DNA of 64,000 nt from Pollutimonas nitritireducens (GTDB lineage Bacteria; Pseudomonadota; Gammaproteobacteria; Burkholderiales; Burkholderiaceae_B), in the NCBI RefSeq assembly GCF_002849615.1, contig NZ_PDNV01000014.1, positions 50,321-114,320 of the forward strand, read 5' to 3'. The translations under genes and the position numbers were made by a program. Under the pieces are notes generated by a model, which had not been told where the DNA came from, did no database searches, and saw nothing but the letters and a program-made list of their open reading frames with translations. Below, one piece after another: positions 45,389 to 55,323 of the stretch (position 1 is its first letter; each line of letters opens with the position of its first letter).

Positions 45389-46699
45389 TTAATTAGTAAA
45401 TGGTCCCCAGGTTGGTTCACGTACCTTGCCGTTAAGTGCCGAAAGCGTTTGGCGAACGCGGCCATCGACCGAAATAACGGCCAGAACGCTGCGGCCACCT
45501 TGTACAGAACTATATAGGATTTGCATTCCATTCGGTGCAAAACTTGGTGACTCGTCATCGGGGCCGGCGGTTAATAATTGCTCAGATCCCGACCCCATAT
45601 TTTGGATTGCAATCCGGAAAGCACCATCTCTTCGTGTAACGTACACCAGGTTGTTTGCGTCTGGCGACAGTGCCGGTGAGATATTGTAACTGCCCGAAAA
45701 GGTAATCCGCTGCGCATCGCCACCCGAAACCGGAACCTTGTATATGTGAGGATTGCCGCCACGGTCGCTGGTGAATATCAGTGATCCGCCATCGGGTGTA
45801 TAAGTGGGTTCTGTGTCGATCAAAGGCGACCGCATCACTCGGCGCAGGCCCGATCCGTCTGCATTGATGGTGTATATCTGGGAGATGCTGTCACGGGATA
45901 GGACGATGGCCAATTGCTGACCGTTAGGTGACCAGGCGGGGGCGCTGTTGTTACCTTTGAAGTTGGCAATAGGTACGCGTTGACCGGTCGCCAGCGTCTG
46001 AACGTAGACGACCGGCTTGTTGGCCTCGAAGCTTACGTAGGCCAGACGCTTGCCGTCAGGCGACCATGCGGGCGAGATAATCGACTGTTTGGAACGCAGC
46101 ATTACCTGGGGATTTTGCCCGTCGGCATCTGCAATTTGTAACTCATAGTTGTTGCCAGTTTGCAACACATAGGCAATGCGGGTGGAGAAAACGCCGCGCA
46201 CCCCGGTAATTTTTTCGTAGATGCGGTCGGCAATTTGATGAGAAATGCGACGCAACTCTTTCTCGCTGCCGGCGAAGGCGACGCCATCCAGTTGCGTCTT
46301 GCGGACCGAGTCGACCAGGCGGTAGTTGATGCTGTATTGGCCCCCTGTTTGGGAAATTGAGCCATACGCCAGATAGTCGGCACCACGATTTCGCCATTCG
46401 TCGTAGGCAATCGGGCTTTCGGCATTGAGGTTGGCACCGGTGGCATTCACCAGTCGGAACTGGCCTGAGCGGGTCAGATCGGCCCGGATGATTTCGGCCA
46501 CGGCCTGGCCCTGGGCATCGCCCGCAAAGTCGGCAGTTGCAATCGGGTACTGTGTGGCACCCACGCCGGATATATCGACGCGTAGCTGAGCGTGTGACGG
46601 ACGGGCAGCCACAAGGCCGACCGCCAGCACGAGTGCTCCGAAAGTCCATACGCGCCAGCAACTGGGCGCAGCGATTCTTGCTGGAGTGGCGGCTGTCAT
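45389..46699 (-). CDS. tolB: Tol-Pal system protein TolB
   Basis: 436 residues. After a signal peptide (about residues 15-37) comes an N-terminal alpha/beta domain with AEIIRADLTRSGQF, then a six-bladed beta-propeller made of PxWSPDGKRLAYVSFE-type repeats (SPAWSPDG, APAWSPNG, EPTYTPDG, SPALSPDA, SPSFAPNG). TolB is periplasmic and binds Pal and TolA. Overall length as usual for the family. Confidence 0.98.
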   Translation of the reverse strand: MTAATPARIAAPSCWRVWTFGALVLAVGLVAARPSHAQLRVDISGVGATQYPIATADFAGDAQGQAVAEIIRADLTRSGQFRLVNATGANLNAESPIAYDEWRNRGADYLAYGSISQTGGQYSINYRLVDSVRKTQLDGVAFAGSEKELRRISHQIADRIYEKITGVRGVFSTRIAYVLQTGNNYELQIADADGQNPQVMLRSKQSIISPAWSPDGKRLAYVSFEANKPVVYVQTLATGQRVPIANFKGNNSAPAWSPNGQQLAIVLSRDSISQIYTINADGSGLRRVMRSPLIDTEPTYTPDGGSLIFTSDRGGNPHIYKVPVSGGDAQRITFSGSYNISPALSPDANNLVYVTRRDGAFRIAIQNMGSGSEQLLTAGPDDESPSFAPNGMQILYSSVQGGRSVLAVISVDGRVRQTLSALNGKVREPTWGPFTN

Positions 46700-46714
46700 A
46701 TTTATGATCTCCTG

Positions 46715-48010
46715 TTAGTCGTACATTCGGTAATCGCCGTCGATATAGGACGGGTATTTGCCGCTAGGCGGTTTAGGGAAAGGCGAACATGCTTCTATCC
46801 CCTTCTTGACCGCCGCATCGAAGCGGGAGTCGCCAGAGGAGCCCTTGATTTGCACGTTATCAACGATACCATTTGAGCTCAGGTCTACCCGGTATTGTAC
46901 TGTCGGGTTTGAACGACCCTGACGCGGCGGGACATTGAAAATTACCCGTGGCCGTATGCAGGAGCGGACTTTTGATGCGTAACCGCTATCGCCGCCTGCG
47001 CCGCCTGCCTGATTCCGGTCAGCCGTTCCGCCCGGTATGCCGGCGGCACCCAGCGCGTCGCCACGCATGGCTGCCCTGAGGGCGTCACGCTTGCTGGCCG
47101 CTGCCTTGTCGGCGGCGGCCTTCTTGGCCGCGTCTTCCTTCGCCTTCTTTTCGGCGGCCGCTTTCTTTTCGGCCGCGGCTTTCTTTTCGGCTGCGGCCTT
47201 TTGCTCGGCGGCTTGCTTCTCTGCCTCTGCCTGTTTTTCTGCCTTGGCTTTTTCCGCTGCCGCTTTTTCTGCAGCGGCCTTTGCGGCTGCAGCTTTTTCA
47301 GCCGCGGCCTTTTTGGCCGCCTGTTCTTTTGCAACCTGCTCCGCTGCAGCCTTTTCTGCAGCGAGTTCCCGGGCTTGTTGCTCTGCGGCAGCCTTTTCAG
47401 CCTTCGCTTTCTCGGCCGCTGCTTCCCTGGCTTGCTTCTCTGCCCGTGCTTTTTCTTCCGCGGCTTTGGCAGCTGCCGCCTTCTCTGCCGCGGCTTTATC
47501 AGCAGCCGCTTTCTTTTCGGCCGCTGCTTTTTCAGCGGCCAGCTGAGCTGCTTTCTCGACCTTTTCTTCCTGCTCGCGTTTCTTGCGTGCCTCTTCGATG
47601 GCGATTTCAGGGTCTACCGTGGGCTCGGGCTCGACGACCGGGGGCGCTGGTGGCGGAGGGGGCGGCGGCGGTGGAGGAGGTGGTGGTTCCACATCGGGCT
47701 CAGGCTCCGGCTCCGGCTCCGGCTTTGGGGCGGGCTCTGGCTCGGGCTCGGGCTGCGGCTGTGGTTCATCTTGCGCTTCATCGGCGGCTTCAGGCTCAGC
47801 TTCGGGCTCGCCTGCCGTAGGCGTTGTGCCATCAGTCCAGAGCTCCACCTGGACGGGGTTGGGTGTGGAAGGCGTCGCTATGAAGCCGTACAACATGAAC
47901 AGTATCAACAGGACATGTATGGCGACCGCATAGGTAAGCGCCCGCCGTTCGTCGCGCTGCTCGGGGGTGCGTTCAGGGGCCTTGCCGGTGTTGTTTCGTG
48001 TTTGCTTCAT
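46715..48010 (-). CDS. tolA: Tol-Pal system protein TolA
   Basis: 431 residues from ATG 48010. One TM helix at about residues 24-44, then a Pro/Glu-rich stretch (EPEPEPAPKPEPEPEPEPDV, and eight-plus consecutive Pro) at about 60-115, a long Ala/Lys/Glu coiled-coil domain (about 130-320) and the globular C-terminal domain with two cysteines (VRSCIRP and IEACSPF). Spans the periplasm and links TolQR to TolB/Pal. The repeat coding of Ala/Lys blocks creates long open antisense frames that are not genes. Confidence 0.96.
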   Translation of the reverse strand: MKQTRNNTGKAPERTPEQRDERRALTYAVAIHVLLILFMLYGFIATPSTPNPVQVELWTDGTTPTAGEPEAEPEAADEAQDEPQPQPEPEPEPAPKPEPEPEPEPDVEPPPPPPPPPPPPPAPPVVEPEPTVDPEIAIEEARKKREQEEKVEKAAQLAAEKAAAEKKAAADKAAAEKAAAAKAAEEKARAEKQAREAAAEKAKAEKAAAEQQARELAAEKAAAEQVAKEQAAKKAAAEKAAAAKAAAEKAAAEKAKAEKQAEAEKQAAEQKAAAEKKAAAEKKAAAEKKAKEDAAKKAAADKAAASKRDALRAAMRGDALGAAGIPGGTADRNQAGGAGGDSGYASKVRSCIRPRVIFNVPPRQGRSNPTVQYRVDLSSNGIVDNVQIKGSSGDSRFDAAVKKGIEACSPFPKPPSGKYPSYIDGDYRMYD

Positions 48011-48058
48011 CAAGTTGCTTGAGGTCGTCGTCCGCCTGCAGCGAGGCGGCGGTAACAC

Positions 48059-48502
48059 CTAATTCGTTATCGGTTCCGAACTGGATTTCTGGTCCACGAG
48101 CAGCCCTAATCGGGTCACGCCACTGGTTCGTAGTTGGTCCATGACCTTCATGACCGTATCGTACGGAACTCGTCCGTCAGCAGCAATAACCACTGGAGTG
48201 TCGGCGGAAATTCTGGATTTCACTTCTGAAACCAGGTTCTGGCTGTTGATCTTTTCGAAGTTGGCACCTGCATCGCGTACACGCAACGCGATCGTGCCGT
48301 CTTCGCTGATCTCGACTTCCACTGGCTTGACCGGAACCTGTGCCGCGCTTCCTACGGACGGGAGTTCTATCAGTCCTGGCGTGATCATGGGCGCCGTGAC
48401 CATGAAGATGACCAGCAGCACCAGCATCACGTCGATGTACGGCACTACATTGATTTCGTTCTTGAGACGGCGGGAGCGGCTGCTGCCGCGGGCGGACGGC
48501 AT
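48059..48502 (-). CDS. tolR: Tol-Pal system protein TolR
   Basis: 147 residues, ExbD/TolR family. A basic N-terminus precedes the single TM INVVPYIDVMLVLLVIFMVTAP, with the ion-conducting Asp in YIDVML. The periplasmic domain carries VVIAADGRVPYDTVMKVMDQLRTSGV. Start codon overlaps the tolQ stop by one base. Confidence 0.97.
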   Translation of the reverse strand: MPSARGSSRSRRLKNEINVVPYIDVMLVLLVIFMVTAPMITPGLIELPSVGSAAQVPVKPVEVEISEDGTIALRVRDAGANFEKINSQNLVSEVKSRISADTPVVIAADGRVPYDTVMKVMDQLRTSGVTRLGLLVDQKSSSEPITN

Positions 48503-49176
48503 TAGCGCACCTGCCGTTGCAGGATGTTCAGGAACTCGTCAATAAAGCTATCGAAGCGTATGGACAAACGGTCGATTTCATTGGTGTACCGATTGTAGGC
48601 AACGACAGCCGGAATCGCTGCGAAGAGACCAATTGCCGTGGCGATCAATGCTTCGGCGATGCCGGGCGCGACGGCCGACAAAGTGGCTTGCTGCATGGAA
48701 GACAATCCGATAAAGGCATGCATGATGCCCCAGACAGTACCCAGCAAGCCGATATAAGGGCTTACTGAACCGGCGGACGCAAGGAAGTTCAAGTGTGATT
48801 CCAGGCTATCCATTTCACGCTGATAGGTGGCTCGCATGGCTCGGCGTGGACCGTCGAGCATGGCTTCGCCGCCGGCACTGTTGCGCCGCGCTTTAACGAA
48901 CTCGGTCATTCCGGCATCGAAAATACGGGCCAGGGCGCCATGTTCAGCACGCCGTGTCGCCACCGCCTGTTGAAGAACGGACAGGTCGCCGCCTGCCCAG
49001 AAGTCGTCTTCGAAACGCCGCGTCTGCTCATTGGCGCGTTTGAGCGCGGAGCGCTTGCTGAAAATGTAAGTCCAGGATAGAACGGAAATGCCAAGTAGTA
49101 CAAGCATGACCAGTTGAACGGGGATGCTGGCATCCAGCAATAAAGTAAGCAGCGATAGCTCGCTAGAAGCTTGCAT
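48502..49176 (-). CDS. tolQ: Tol-Pal system protein TolQ
   Basis: 224 residues, ExbB/TolQ family with three membrane helices (about 15-38, 134-160 and 169-195). Conserved: GLLGTVWGIMHAFIGLSSMQQATLSAVAPGIAEALIATAIGLFAAIPAVVAYN. It forms the proton channel with TolR. Two bases after ybgC. Confidence 0.97.
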   Translation of the reverse strand: MQASSELSLLTLLLDASIPVQLVMLVLLGISVLSWTYIFSKRSALKRANEQTRRFEDDFWAGGDLSVLQQAVATRRAEHGALARIFDAGMTEFVKARRNSAGGEAMLDGPRRAMRATYQREMDSLESHLNFLASAGSVSPYIGLLGTVWGIMHAFIGLSSMQQATLSAVAPGIAEALIATAIGLFAAIPAVVAYNRYTNEIDRLSIRFDSFIDEFLNILQRQVR

Positions 49177-49178
49177 GG

Positions 49179-49604
49179 TTAGTTCTGAGCCTTTTCCAGT
49201 AGGTTTCTAAGTTCATGAGTAAGCCCGGCCGGACGGAAAGTATTCGCGTCGACGCAACCGACTTGGGTCCCGCTTTCACACAGCAGTTCTCCATCCCGCA
49301 AGGCCGATTGGCCAAAGATGATCGAGGCTCGCCCGAGGCGGATGATTTGACTGTGTACGACAAGCAGGTCGTCGAGTCTTGCCGGCTTGCGATATTGTAT
49401 TTCAACCTTCTTGACAACGAATATCCGATGTTCTTTGGAGGCCAGTTCCGATTGGTTCACACCCAGGCATCGTAGCCATTCTGTTCGGGCTCGTTCAAAA
49501 AATTTCAGGTAATTGGCGTAATACATAACACCGCCGGCGTCGGTGTCCTCGTAATATACGCGAATATCGAATGTGGAAAATGCGGCGGGTGTTTCAGTTG
49601 CCAT
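49179..49604 (-). CDS. ybgC: Tol-Pal-associated acyl-CoA thioesterase YbgC
   Basis: 141 residues from ATG 49604; ATG 49628 would add eight residues (MSHHLTKH), and neither has a strong ribosome-binding site. Hotdog-fold motif: RVYYEDTDAGGVMYYANYLKFFERARTEWLR, with the catalytic Asp in YEDTDAGGVMYHA-like position. Hydrolyses short-chain or phospholipid-derived acyl-CoA; first gene of the Tol-Pal operon. Confidence 0.95.
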   Translation of the reverse strand: MATETPAAFSTFDIRVYYEDTDAGGVMYYANYLKFFERARTEWLRCLGVNQSELASKEHRIFVVKKVEIQYRKPARLDDLLVVHSQIIRLGRASIIFGQSALRDGELLCESGTQVGCVDANTFRPAGLTHELRNLLEKAQN

Positions 49605-49685
49605 GTGTTTAGTGAGGTGGTGTGACATTCCCGGCTGTCGCCGGAAATGCCAGGTGACTTGGATGCACGCGCGGCGTACGCCGGC

Positions 49686-51419
49686 TTAAAGCGTTTTGAT
49701 CCGCTCGAGTATGAAGTCCAGGGCCTGCTCGACCGGTACCTTGGCAGCAGATTCGTCGCGCCGGGCCTGGATCTCGACGATATTTTCGTTAAGCCCGCGG
49801 TCGCCTATGGTGATGCGCAATGGAACTCCGATGAGCTCCCAATCTGCAAACATGATTCCCGGGCGTGTATCGCGGTCATCGAGTATGACGTCAATGCCTT
49901 CAGCCCGCAACTGTTGATAGAGCAATTCCGATGCGTTGCGCACTGTTTCACTTTTTTGCAGGCCCATCGGACATATGACCACGTCGAAAGGCGCGATGGC
50001 CAGCGGCCAGATGATTCCCCTGTCATCGTGGTTTTGTTCGATGGCAGCGGCCGCAATGCGGCTGATGCCTATTCCATAGCAGCCCATTTGCAGCATGGCG
50101 GGCTTGCCGTCTTTTTCCAGGAAGGTGGCTCCGAGAGCTTTGGAGTATTTATCACCCAGGAAGAACACATGCCCGACTTCGATACCGCGTTGCAACGCCA
50201 AGTGTCCGCCTTGTGGATCGGGATCTCCCGAGACTACATTGCGCAGATCGCAGACCTGGGGTTCAGGCAAGTCGCGGCCCCAATTGGCGCCGGTGTAGTG
50301 GAAGCCCAGTTCGTTGGCGCCGCAAATGAAGTTGCTCATGTGTGCGACGGTACGGTCGGCAATGACAGTAATAGGCTTGACGGGGTTGATGGGTCCCAGG
50401 TAGCCGGGTACGCAGCCGAAAGTTGCGAGGATTTCGTCTTCGGTGGCAAATCGATAGCCATTTTCGAAGCCGGCCAGCTTGCCCGTCTTGACCTCATTCA
50501 GCTCGTGATCACCGCGCAAGAGCAAAAGCCAGATTCGGGTTTCTTCTGGCTTGCCCTCGAACCCCGTGGCAAGGACGATCGATTTCACCGTATCGGTCAG
50601 CGGCCGTTTCAACTGCTCAGCAACGATTTCGCACTTCGGTGCGTCAGGTGTCGCGGTTTTCGTAAGGGGTTCGGTGGCGGATCCTCTTTCGGCCAGGAGG
50701 CATGGTGCCTCGGCCAATTCCAGATTGGCGGCATAAGGGGATGCCGGGTTGTACACAATGAGATCCTCGCCCGTGTCGGCGATGACCTGGAATTCATGGC
50801 TGCGTGATCCCCCGATAGAACCCGTGTCCGCGGCAACGGCGCGAAACTCCAGTCCCAGGCGCGCGAAGATACGCATGTAGGCGTCGAACATGGTGTCGTA
50901 ACTGGCCTGGGCGGACGCCTCGTCCCTATCGAACGAGTACGCATCTTTCATCGTGAATTCGCGTCCCCGCATCAGGCCGAAGCGTGGGCGCCGCTCATCG
51001 CGGAACTTGGTTTGTATATGGTAGAAATTCAGTGGCAATTGGCGCCAGCTATGGATTTCATTGCGCGCAATATCCGTGATGACCTCTTCAGACGTAGGTT
51101 GCAATACGAAGTCGCGATTATGTCTGTCCTTGATCCGCAGGAGTTCGGCGCCGTACTGTTCCCAGCGACCGGACTCGACCCAGAGTTCTGCCGGCTGCAC
51201 GACTGGCATCAGTAATTCGATGGCTTGCGCCTTGTTCATCTCGTCGCGAACGATCGCTTCGATTTTACGCAGTACCTTGAGGCCCATGGGCATATAGGTG
51301 TAGATGCCCCCGGCCGCCTTGCGTATCATGCCGGCCCTCGTCATGAGTTGATGGCTCTTGATCTCGGCTTCGGCAGGTGCTTCTTTCAGTGTATTAATGT
51401 GATACTTGCTTGCATGCAT
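49686..51419 (-). CDS. proS: Prolyl-tRNA synthetase
   Basis: 577 residues, the bacterial-type length with the inserted editing domain between motifs 2 and 3. Class II motifs visible: [36 protein letters not shown]; motif 2 [25 protein letters not shown]; motif 3 [24 protein letters not shown]. The anticodon-binding domain follows. Charges tRNA-Pro in the cytoplasm. Divergent from rppH. Confidence 0.98.
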   Translation of the reverse strand: MHASKYHINTLKEAPAEAEIKSHQLMTRAGMIRKAAGGIYTYMPMGLKVLRKIEAIVRDEMNKAQAIELLMPVVQPAELWVESGRWEQYGAELLRIKDRHNRDFVLQPTSEEVITDIARNEIHSWRQLPLNFYHIQTKFRDERRPRFGLMRGREFTMKDAYSFDRDEASAQASYDTMFDAYMRIFARLGLEFRAVAADTGSIGGSRSHEFQVIADTGEDLIVYNPASPYAANLELAEAPCLLAERGSATEPLTKTATPDAPKCEIVAEQLKRPLTDTVKSIVLATGFEGKPEETRIWLLLLRGDHELNEVKTGKLAGFENGYRFATEDEILATFGCVPGYLGPINPVKPITVIADRTVAHMSNFICGANELGFHYTGANWGRDLPEPQVCDLRNVVSGDPDPQGGHLALQRGIEVGHVFFLGDKYSKALGATFLEKDGKPAMLQMGCYGIGISRIAAAAIEQNHDDRGIIWPLAIAPFDVVICPMGLQKSETVRNASELLYQQLRAEGIDVILDDRDTRPGIMFADWELIGVPLRITIGDRGLNENIVEIQARRDESAAKVPVEQALDFILERIKTL

Positions 51420-51484
51420 GGTGGTGATCTCGACAGATACGTATAATCAATGGTAATTGTATTGAATTAGCTTTGGGGTGGCCC

Positions 51485-52051
51485 ATGTTAGACCGTGAAG
51501 GCTACCGTCCTAATGTCGGCATTATCCTCGTAAATCAGAAAAACGAGGTTTTCTGGGGTAAACGTATTCGGGAGCATGCATGGCAATTCCCGCAGGGTGG
51601 CATCAAATTCGGGGAAAGTCCCGTGCAGGCCATGTTCCGCGAACTCCACGAAGAGGTGGGTTTGCGACCCGAGCACGTTCGCATATTAGGTCGGACACGT
51701 GATTGGCTGCGTTACAACGTCCCGAACAGTTTCGTTCGGCGGGATTCGCGTAGCCACTATAAAGGTCAAAAACAGATCTGGTTTCTGTTGAGAATGGTTG
51801 GCCGGGACAGCGACGTATGTTTGCGCGCGACGCGTAATCCGGAATTCGACGCCTGGCGCTGGAGCCAATATTGGGTTCCGCTCGATGCCGTCATCGAGTT
51901 CAAGCGCGACGTCTATACACAGGCACTTAACGAGCTGGCCCTGATCCTGTTCAAGCGGGGGCAAGAAACCCGTTACTTGCGTCAACGTATCCAGGATCAT
52001 CGCGCTTTGCCGTCATCGGAAAACGAGGGTCATGCGCATATTGTTGGTTGA
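51485..52051 (+). CDS. rppH: RNA pyrophosphohydrolase RppH
   Basis: 188 residues from ATG 51485. Nudix box [23 protein letters not shown] is complete, with the FPQGGI lead-in and the RppH-specific RDWLRYNVP. It removes pyrophosphate from mRNA 5' ends to trigger decay. Its 3' end overlaps the response-regulator gene by 20 bases, a longer overlap than usual. A TATAAT (51442-51447) in the 65-base gap to proS is a likely -10. Confidence 0.96.
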   Translation: MLDREGYRPNVGIILVNQKNEVFWGKRIREHAWQFPQGGIKFGESPVQAMFRELHEEVGLRPEHVRILGRTRDWLRYNVPNSFVRRDSRSHYKGQKQIWFLLRMVGRDSDVCLRATRNPEFDAWRWSQYWVPLDAVIEFKRDVYTQALNELALILFKRGQETRYLRQRIQDHRALPSSENEGHAHIVG

Positions 52052-52709
52052 AGATGAGCGGGAAATGGCGGCGTGGTTGGAGCGGGCATTGGCTCAAAGC
52101 GGTTTTTTACCAGAGCACGCACCGGATGCGCAAACGGCAGAGCAGATGTTGGAAAGCGCAGGCTATGATGCCGTTGTCATGGATCTCCGCTTGCCCGATA
52201 AGCACGGCTTGGTGTTGCTTCGTGAAATGCGAAATCGCGGCGATGTCACGCCCGTACTGATACTTACTGCTCAAGGCGCATTGCAGGATCGCGTGCGCGG
52301 CCTGAACCTGGGCGCCGACGATTTCCTGACCAAGCCTTTTGCGCTGGAAGAACTCGAAGCCCGGCTTGCCGCGCTGGTCAGGCGTAGTCGCGGACGCAAG
52401 GCGCCTCGAATGGCTTGCGGTTCGCTACTGTACGACAGTGAGAGCAGGGCGTTTTCGCTGGATGGAACCATTCTGCATCTGACGCCGCGTGAGCACGCGG
52501 CGCTGGCCGTTCTTATTACACGTAGCGGCATGCCAGTCGAAAAAAATCAGTTGTTCAGTCGGGTGTTCGAGCACGACAGCGAATCCAGTACAGACGCCAT
52601 CGAGGTCGTCCTGCACCGTCTTCGCAAGAAGCTTGCCGGTAGCGATGTTCACATCGTTACCGTACGCGGTCTCGGCTATATGCTCGAGGAAATCCTTGAT
52701 GATGCCTGA
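52032..52709 (+). CDS. OmpR-family response regulator, TctD-like
   Basis: 225 residues. Receiver domain with the phosphorylation Asp51 in VVMDLRLPD, acidic pocket EDE at about 7-9, and Lys in [13 protein letters not shown]. The C-terminal winged helix holds [23 protein letters not shown] and [27 protein letters not shown]. It heads a two-component pair with the kinase 9 bases downstream. The kinase N-terminus and the tctAB genes next door suggest the TctD role (tricarboxylate sensing); the QseB/PmrA group is the alternative. Confidence 0.9.
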   Translation: MRILLVEDEREMAAWLERALAQSGFLPEHAPDAQTAEQMLESAGYDAVVMDLRLPDKHGLVLLREMRNRGDVTPVLILTAQGALQDRVRGLNLGADDFLTKPFALEELEARLAALVRRSRGRKAPRMACGSLLYDSESRAFSLDGTILHLTPREHAALAVLITRSGMPVEKNQLFSRVFEHDSESSTDAIEVVLHRLRKKLAGSDVHIVTVRGLGYMLEEILDDA

Positions 52710-52718
52710 GGCCTCATT

Positions 52719-54206
52719 TTGAAATCTATTTGGCGCGGCGGTATTCGGTTCTGGCTGCTGGTTCTTCTTATTCCGGGCGTGGTTACCTTATTGCTCGTCG
52801 ATAGCCGCAGCGATTATCAAGCCCTGAATATCGTCACCCAGGACGTGTATGACAGCGCACTACTCGAACCAGCAAAGATACTCGAGAACAGTGTCGAATT
52901 CAACGCGGACGGATCCCTGCGCATCGACCCCCCTTTCTATGCCCAGGTGATGTTGGAGTCTCGCGCGGGGAATCGCAAGTATTTCCACGTGGAAGAGGTC
53001 CTGCCCCGGGTATTGAGCCTGGCAGGCTCATCGGGCAAGCAAATCGGCGGACGCACATTGTTGGGCATGCAGGGGTTGCCTAGACCTGAAAACCTGGCCG
53101 ATAACGAAGGGATGCCGGTTTTCTATAACACGATGTACCGCAACGATGAGGTTCGCATGGTGGCGCTTTGGCGTGACCTGCATTACGACGGCCTTCATCG
53201 GCAGGTGGTGATATTGGTGGGCGAAAGTATGGACATGCGACTGCGTACTCAGCAGCAAGCTTGGCGCGAGGGGCTGTTTCGCGATGGTCGCATGCTGTTC
53301 CTGGCGATATTATTGGTGTGGCTGAGCGTGTTGTGGGCATTGCGGCCGCTCAACGAGTTGCGCCGCGAAATCAAGTCACGCGATGTCGACAATCTCATGC
53401 CTCTGGACGACAGCCATGTACCGCCGGAGGTGGTGCCGCTGGTCAAGGCAGTGAATCATCATATCGACCTGTATCGGCAGGTGCTGGATCGACAGGCCAG
53501 GTTTCTGGCGGATGCGTCGCATCAGTTGCGCACCCCGTTGGCGATCATGCGCACGCAGGCGCAATACGCCAAACGCGAGCCGGACATCGACCGCATGCGC
53601 GAGACGTTGGCCGCGATTATTCGCCAACTTGGCCAGACCTCGCGTTTGACCGAGCAGCTCTTGTCACTGGCGCACGCCAGCCGCAATGTTGCGTCACCTC
53701 ATGCGAAAGTGGATCTGAACGCTCTCGCTCGCGAAGTGGTGCTTCTATATTTGCCGCTGGCGCGGGAAAAGCATCAGGATCTTGGGTGGGTTGCCGGCGG
53801 AGAGACGGATCATGAGCAGGATGGGGCTCACGTATGGGTACTGGGTAGCGACGCCGAGATTCACGAGTCGATCTCCAACCTTGTGCACAACGCCATCAAC
53901 CATGCCGGCGATGGCAGCACCATAACGGTTTCAGCCGGTATCGACGGAAACGATGCATGGGTCAGCGTCTGCGACAATGGCGTCGGCCTGGATCCATCAT
54001 TGCGCGAAAGCGTGTTCATCCGTTTTGATCGCGGCGGCACTGCGCGCAAGGCGAACCGCGGTAGCGGCTCCGGGCTTGGGCTTGCAATTGCACTTGCCTA
54101 TGCGCAGCGCAATCGCGGCACCATTCTACTGAAAGACGGCGACGCCACCGCTGACGGAGGCGTCGGCTTGTGCGCAGTACTGATGCTGCCGAAACATTCG
54201 GCTTGA
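52719..54206 (+). CDS. Sensor histidine kinase, TctE-like
   Basis: 495 residues from TTG 52719. TM1 at about 9-26, a periplasmic 2CSK_N-like sensor domain (VYDSALLEPAKILENSVEF.., MLESRAGNRKYF), TM2 at about 190-208, then HisKA (DASHQLRTPLAIM), N box (SISNLVHNAINHAG), DNGVGLDP and GSGLGLAIALAYAQR. The 2CSK_N sensor domain is the one found in TctE, which controls citrate/tricarboxylate transport. Combined with nearby tctA-tctB, a role in organic-acid sensing is likely. A weak ribosome-binding site precedes the start. Confidence 0.85.
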   Translation: MKSIWRGGIRFWLLVLLIPGVVTLLLVDSRSDYQALNIVTQDVYDSALLEPAKILENSVEFNADGSLRIDPPFYAQVMLESRAGNRKYFHVEEVLPRVLSLAGSSGKQIGGRTLLGMQGLPRPENLADNEGMPVFYNTMYRNDEVRMVALWRDLHYDGLHRQVVILVGESMDMRLRTQQQAWREGLFRDGRMLFLAILLVWLSVLWALRPLNELRREIKSRDVDNLMPLDDSHVPPEVVPLVKAVNHHIDLYRQVLDRQARFLADASHQLRTPLAIMRTQAQYAKREPDIDRMRETLAAIIRQLGQTSRLTEQLLSLAHASRNVASPHAKVDLNALAREVVLLYLPLAREKHQDLGWVAGGETDHEQDGAHVWVLGSDAEIHESISNLVHNAINHAGDGSTITVSAGIDGNDAWVSVCDNGVGLDPSLRESVFIRFDRGGTARKANRGSGSGLGLAIALAYAQRNRGTILLKDGDATADGGVGLCAVLMLPKHSA

Positions 54207-54217
54207 ATCTGTGTTCC

Positions 54218-55126
54218 CTATTTGTTTTGCAGGCGCTTGATCAGGCTTGAGGTATCCCAGCGGTTTCCGCCCATGTGCTGCACGTCTGCGTAAAATTGAT
54301 CGACCAGGGCCGTTACGGGTACGCGTGCGCCATTGCGCTTGGCCTCGTCAAGCACCAGCCCCAGATCTTTGCGCATCCAGTCGACGGCAAAGCCAAAGTC
54401 GAACTTGTCATCGACCATGGTCGAGCCGCGATTTTCCATTTGCCAGCTTTGTGCCGCACCTTTGCTGATGACGGCCAGCACTTGCTTCATGTCCAGCTTG
54501 GCTGCTTGGCCGAACGCAATGCCTTCAGAAAGACCCTGGACCAGACCCGCGATGCAGATCTGGTTGACCATTTTGCATAGTTGGCCTGCCCCGGTTTCTC
54601 CCAGCAAGGTGACGGCCTGCGCGCATGCATTGATCAACGGTTTTACTGTCTCGAAATGCGCCTGGTCGCCGCCGCACATGACGGTCAGTGCTCCGTTGAT
54701 GGCGCCGGCCTGGCCGCCCGAGACCGGTGCATCGACAAAGCCGATGCCCTGCTGCCTGGCCACTTCATACAGTTCGCGTGCGACCTCGGCAGAAGCGGTG
54801 GTGTGATCGACGAAGATGCTGCCTGGCGCCATGCCGGCCAGTGCGCCGTTCTCACCCAATACGACGCTGCGAAGGTCGTCGTCGTTGCCAACGCAGCAGA
54901 ACACCACGTTCGCGCCCTGCACGGCGTCTTTCGGCGTCCGGGCGGCCTTGCCCCCGAACTCCCGGGCCCATGCTTCTGCTTTTTCGAATGTTCGGTTATA
55001 GACCGTGACCTGATGGCCCGACGCTGCCAGATGCCCCGCCATGGGATAGCCCATTACGCCCAGACCCAGGTAGGCCACCTGGGTCTGAGGGACGGAATCG
55101 TAAGACCTGGCTTTGATAGACGACAT
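54218..55126 (-). CDS. 3-hydroxyisobutyrate dehydrogenase/2-hydroxy-3-oxopropionate reductase family
   Basis: 302 residues. Rossmann motif GLGVMGYPMAGHLAASGH, substrate-binding DAPVSGGQAGAINGALTVMCGG, and catalytic Lys in GAGQLCKMVNQI. The beta-hydroxyacid dehydrogenase family includes tartronate semialdehyde reductase (GarR), 3-hydroxyisobutyrate dehydrogenase and others; NAD(P)H preference cannot be read. Convergent with the sensor kinase and 197 bases after tctA on the same strand, which makes an organic-acid catabolic function plausible. Confidence 0.88.
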   Translation of the reverse strand: MSSIKARSYDSVPQTQVAYLGLGVMGYPMAGHLAASGHQVTVYNRTFEKAEAWAREFGGKAARTPKDAVQGANVVFCCVGNDDDLRSVVLGENGALAGMAPGSIFVDHTTASAEVARELYEVARQQGIGFVDAPVSGGQAGAINGALTVMCGGDQAHFETVKPLINACAQAVTLLGETGAGQLCKMVNQICIAGLVQGLSEGIAFGQAAKLDMKQVLAVISKGAAQSWQMENRGSTMVDDKFDFGFAVDWMRKDLGLVLDEAKRNGARVPVTALVDQFYADVQHMGGNRWDTSSLIKRLQNK

Positions 55127-55254
55127 AACGTTGTTCTCCGTGTAGTGAAAGTTCTGTGTTGTTCTATCCGTAAGATTACCTCATAAGGCGAGGAGAGGAT
55201 TCAAGAAATGGCACGCGACATTGGCCTGTTGCCTTCATGTCAGGAAAAAATGAA

Positions 55255-55287
55255 AGGCCGAGTCCTGTACGTTACAGGACTCGGCCT
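55255..55287 (-). terminator. Rho-independent terminator of tctAB
   Basis: A perfect 15-bp stem (55255-55269 with 55273-55287, 3-base loop) reads into a T-rich stretch on the minus strand (TTTCATTTTTT). It lies 36 bases after tctA. The stem shares the AGGCCGAGTYCTGT motif with the groEL terminator. Confidence 0.8.
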
Positions 55288-55323
55288 AGAGGACCGCTCA
55301 CTTCGGCTATCGAGATCGAGGAC

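Noticed and set aside
47037..48022. Long Ala/Phe and Cys/Leu-rich plus-strand frames in tolA
   Set aside because: They arise from the Ala/Lys/Glu repeat coding of TolA read backwards.
49647..50807. 386-codon plus-strand frame opposite proS
   Set aside because: Shadow of the prolyl-tRNA synthetase gene; no ribosome-binding site and no recognisable domain.
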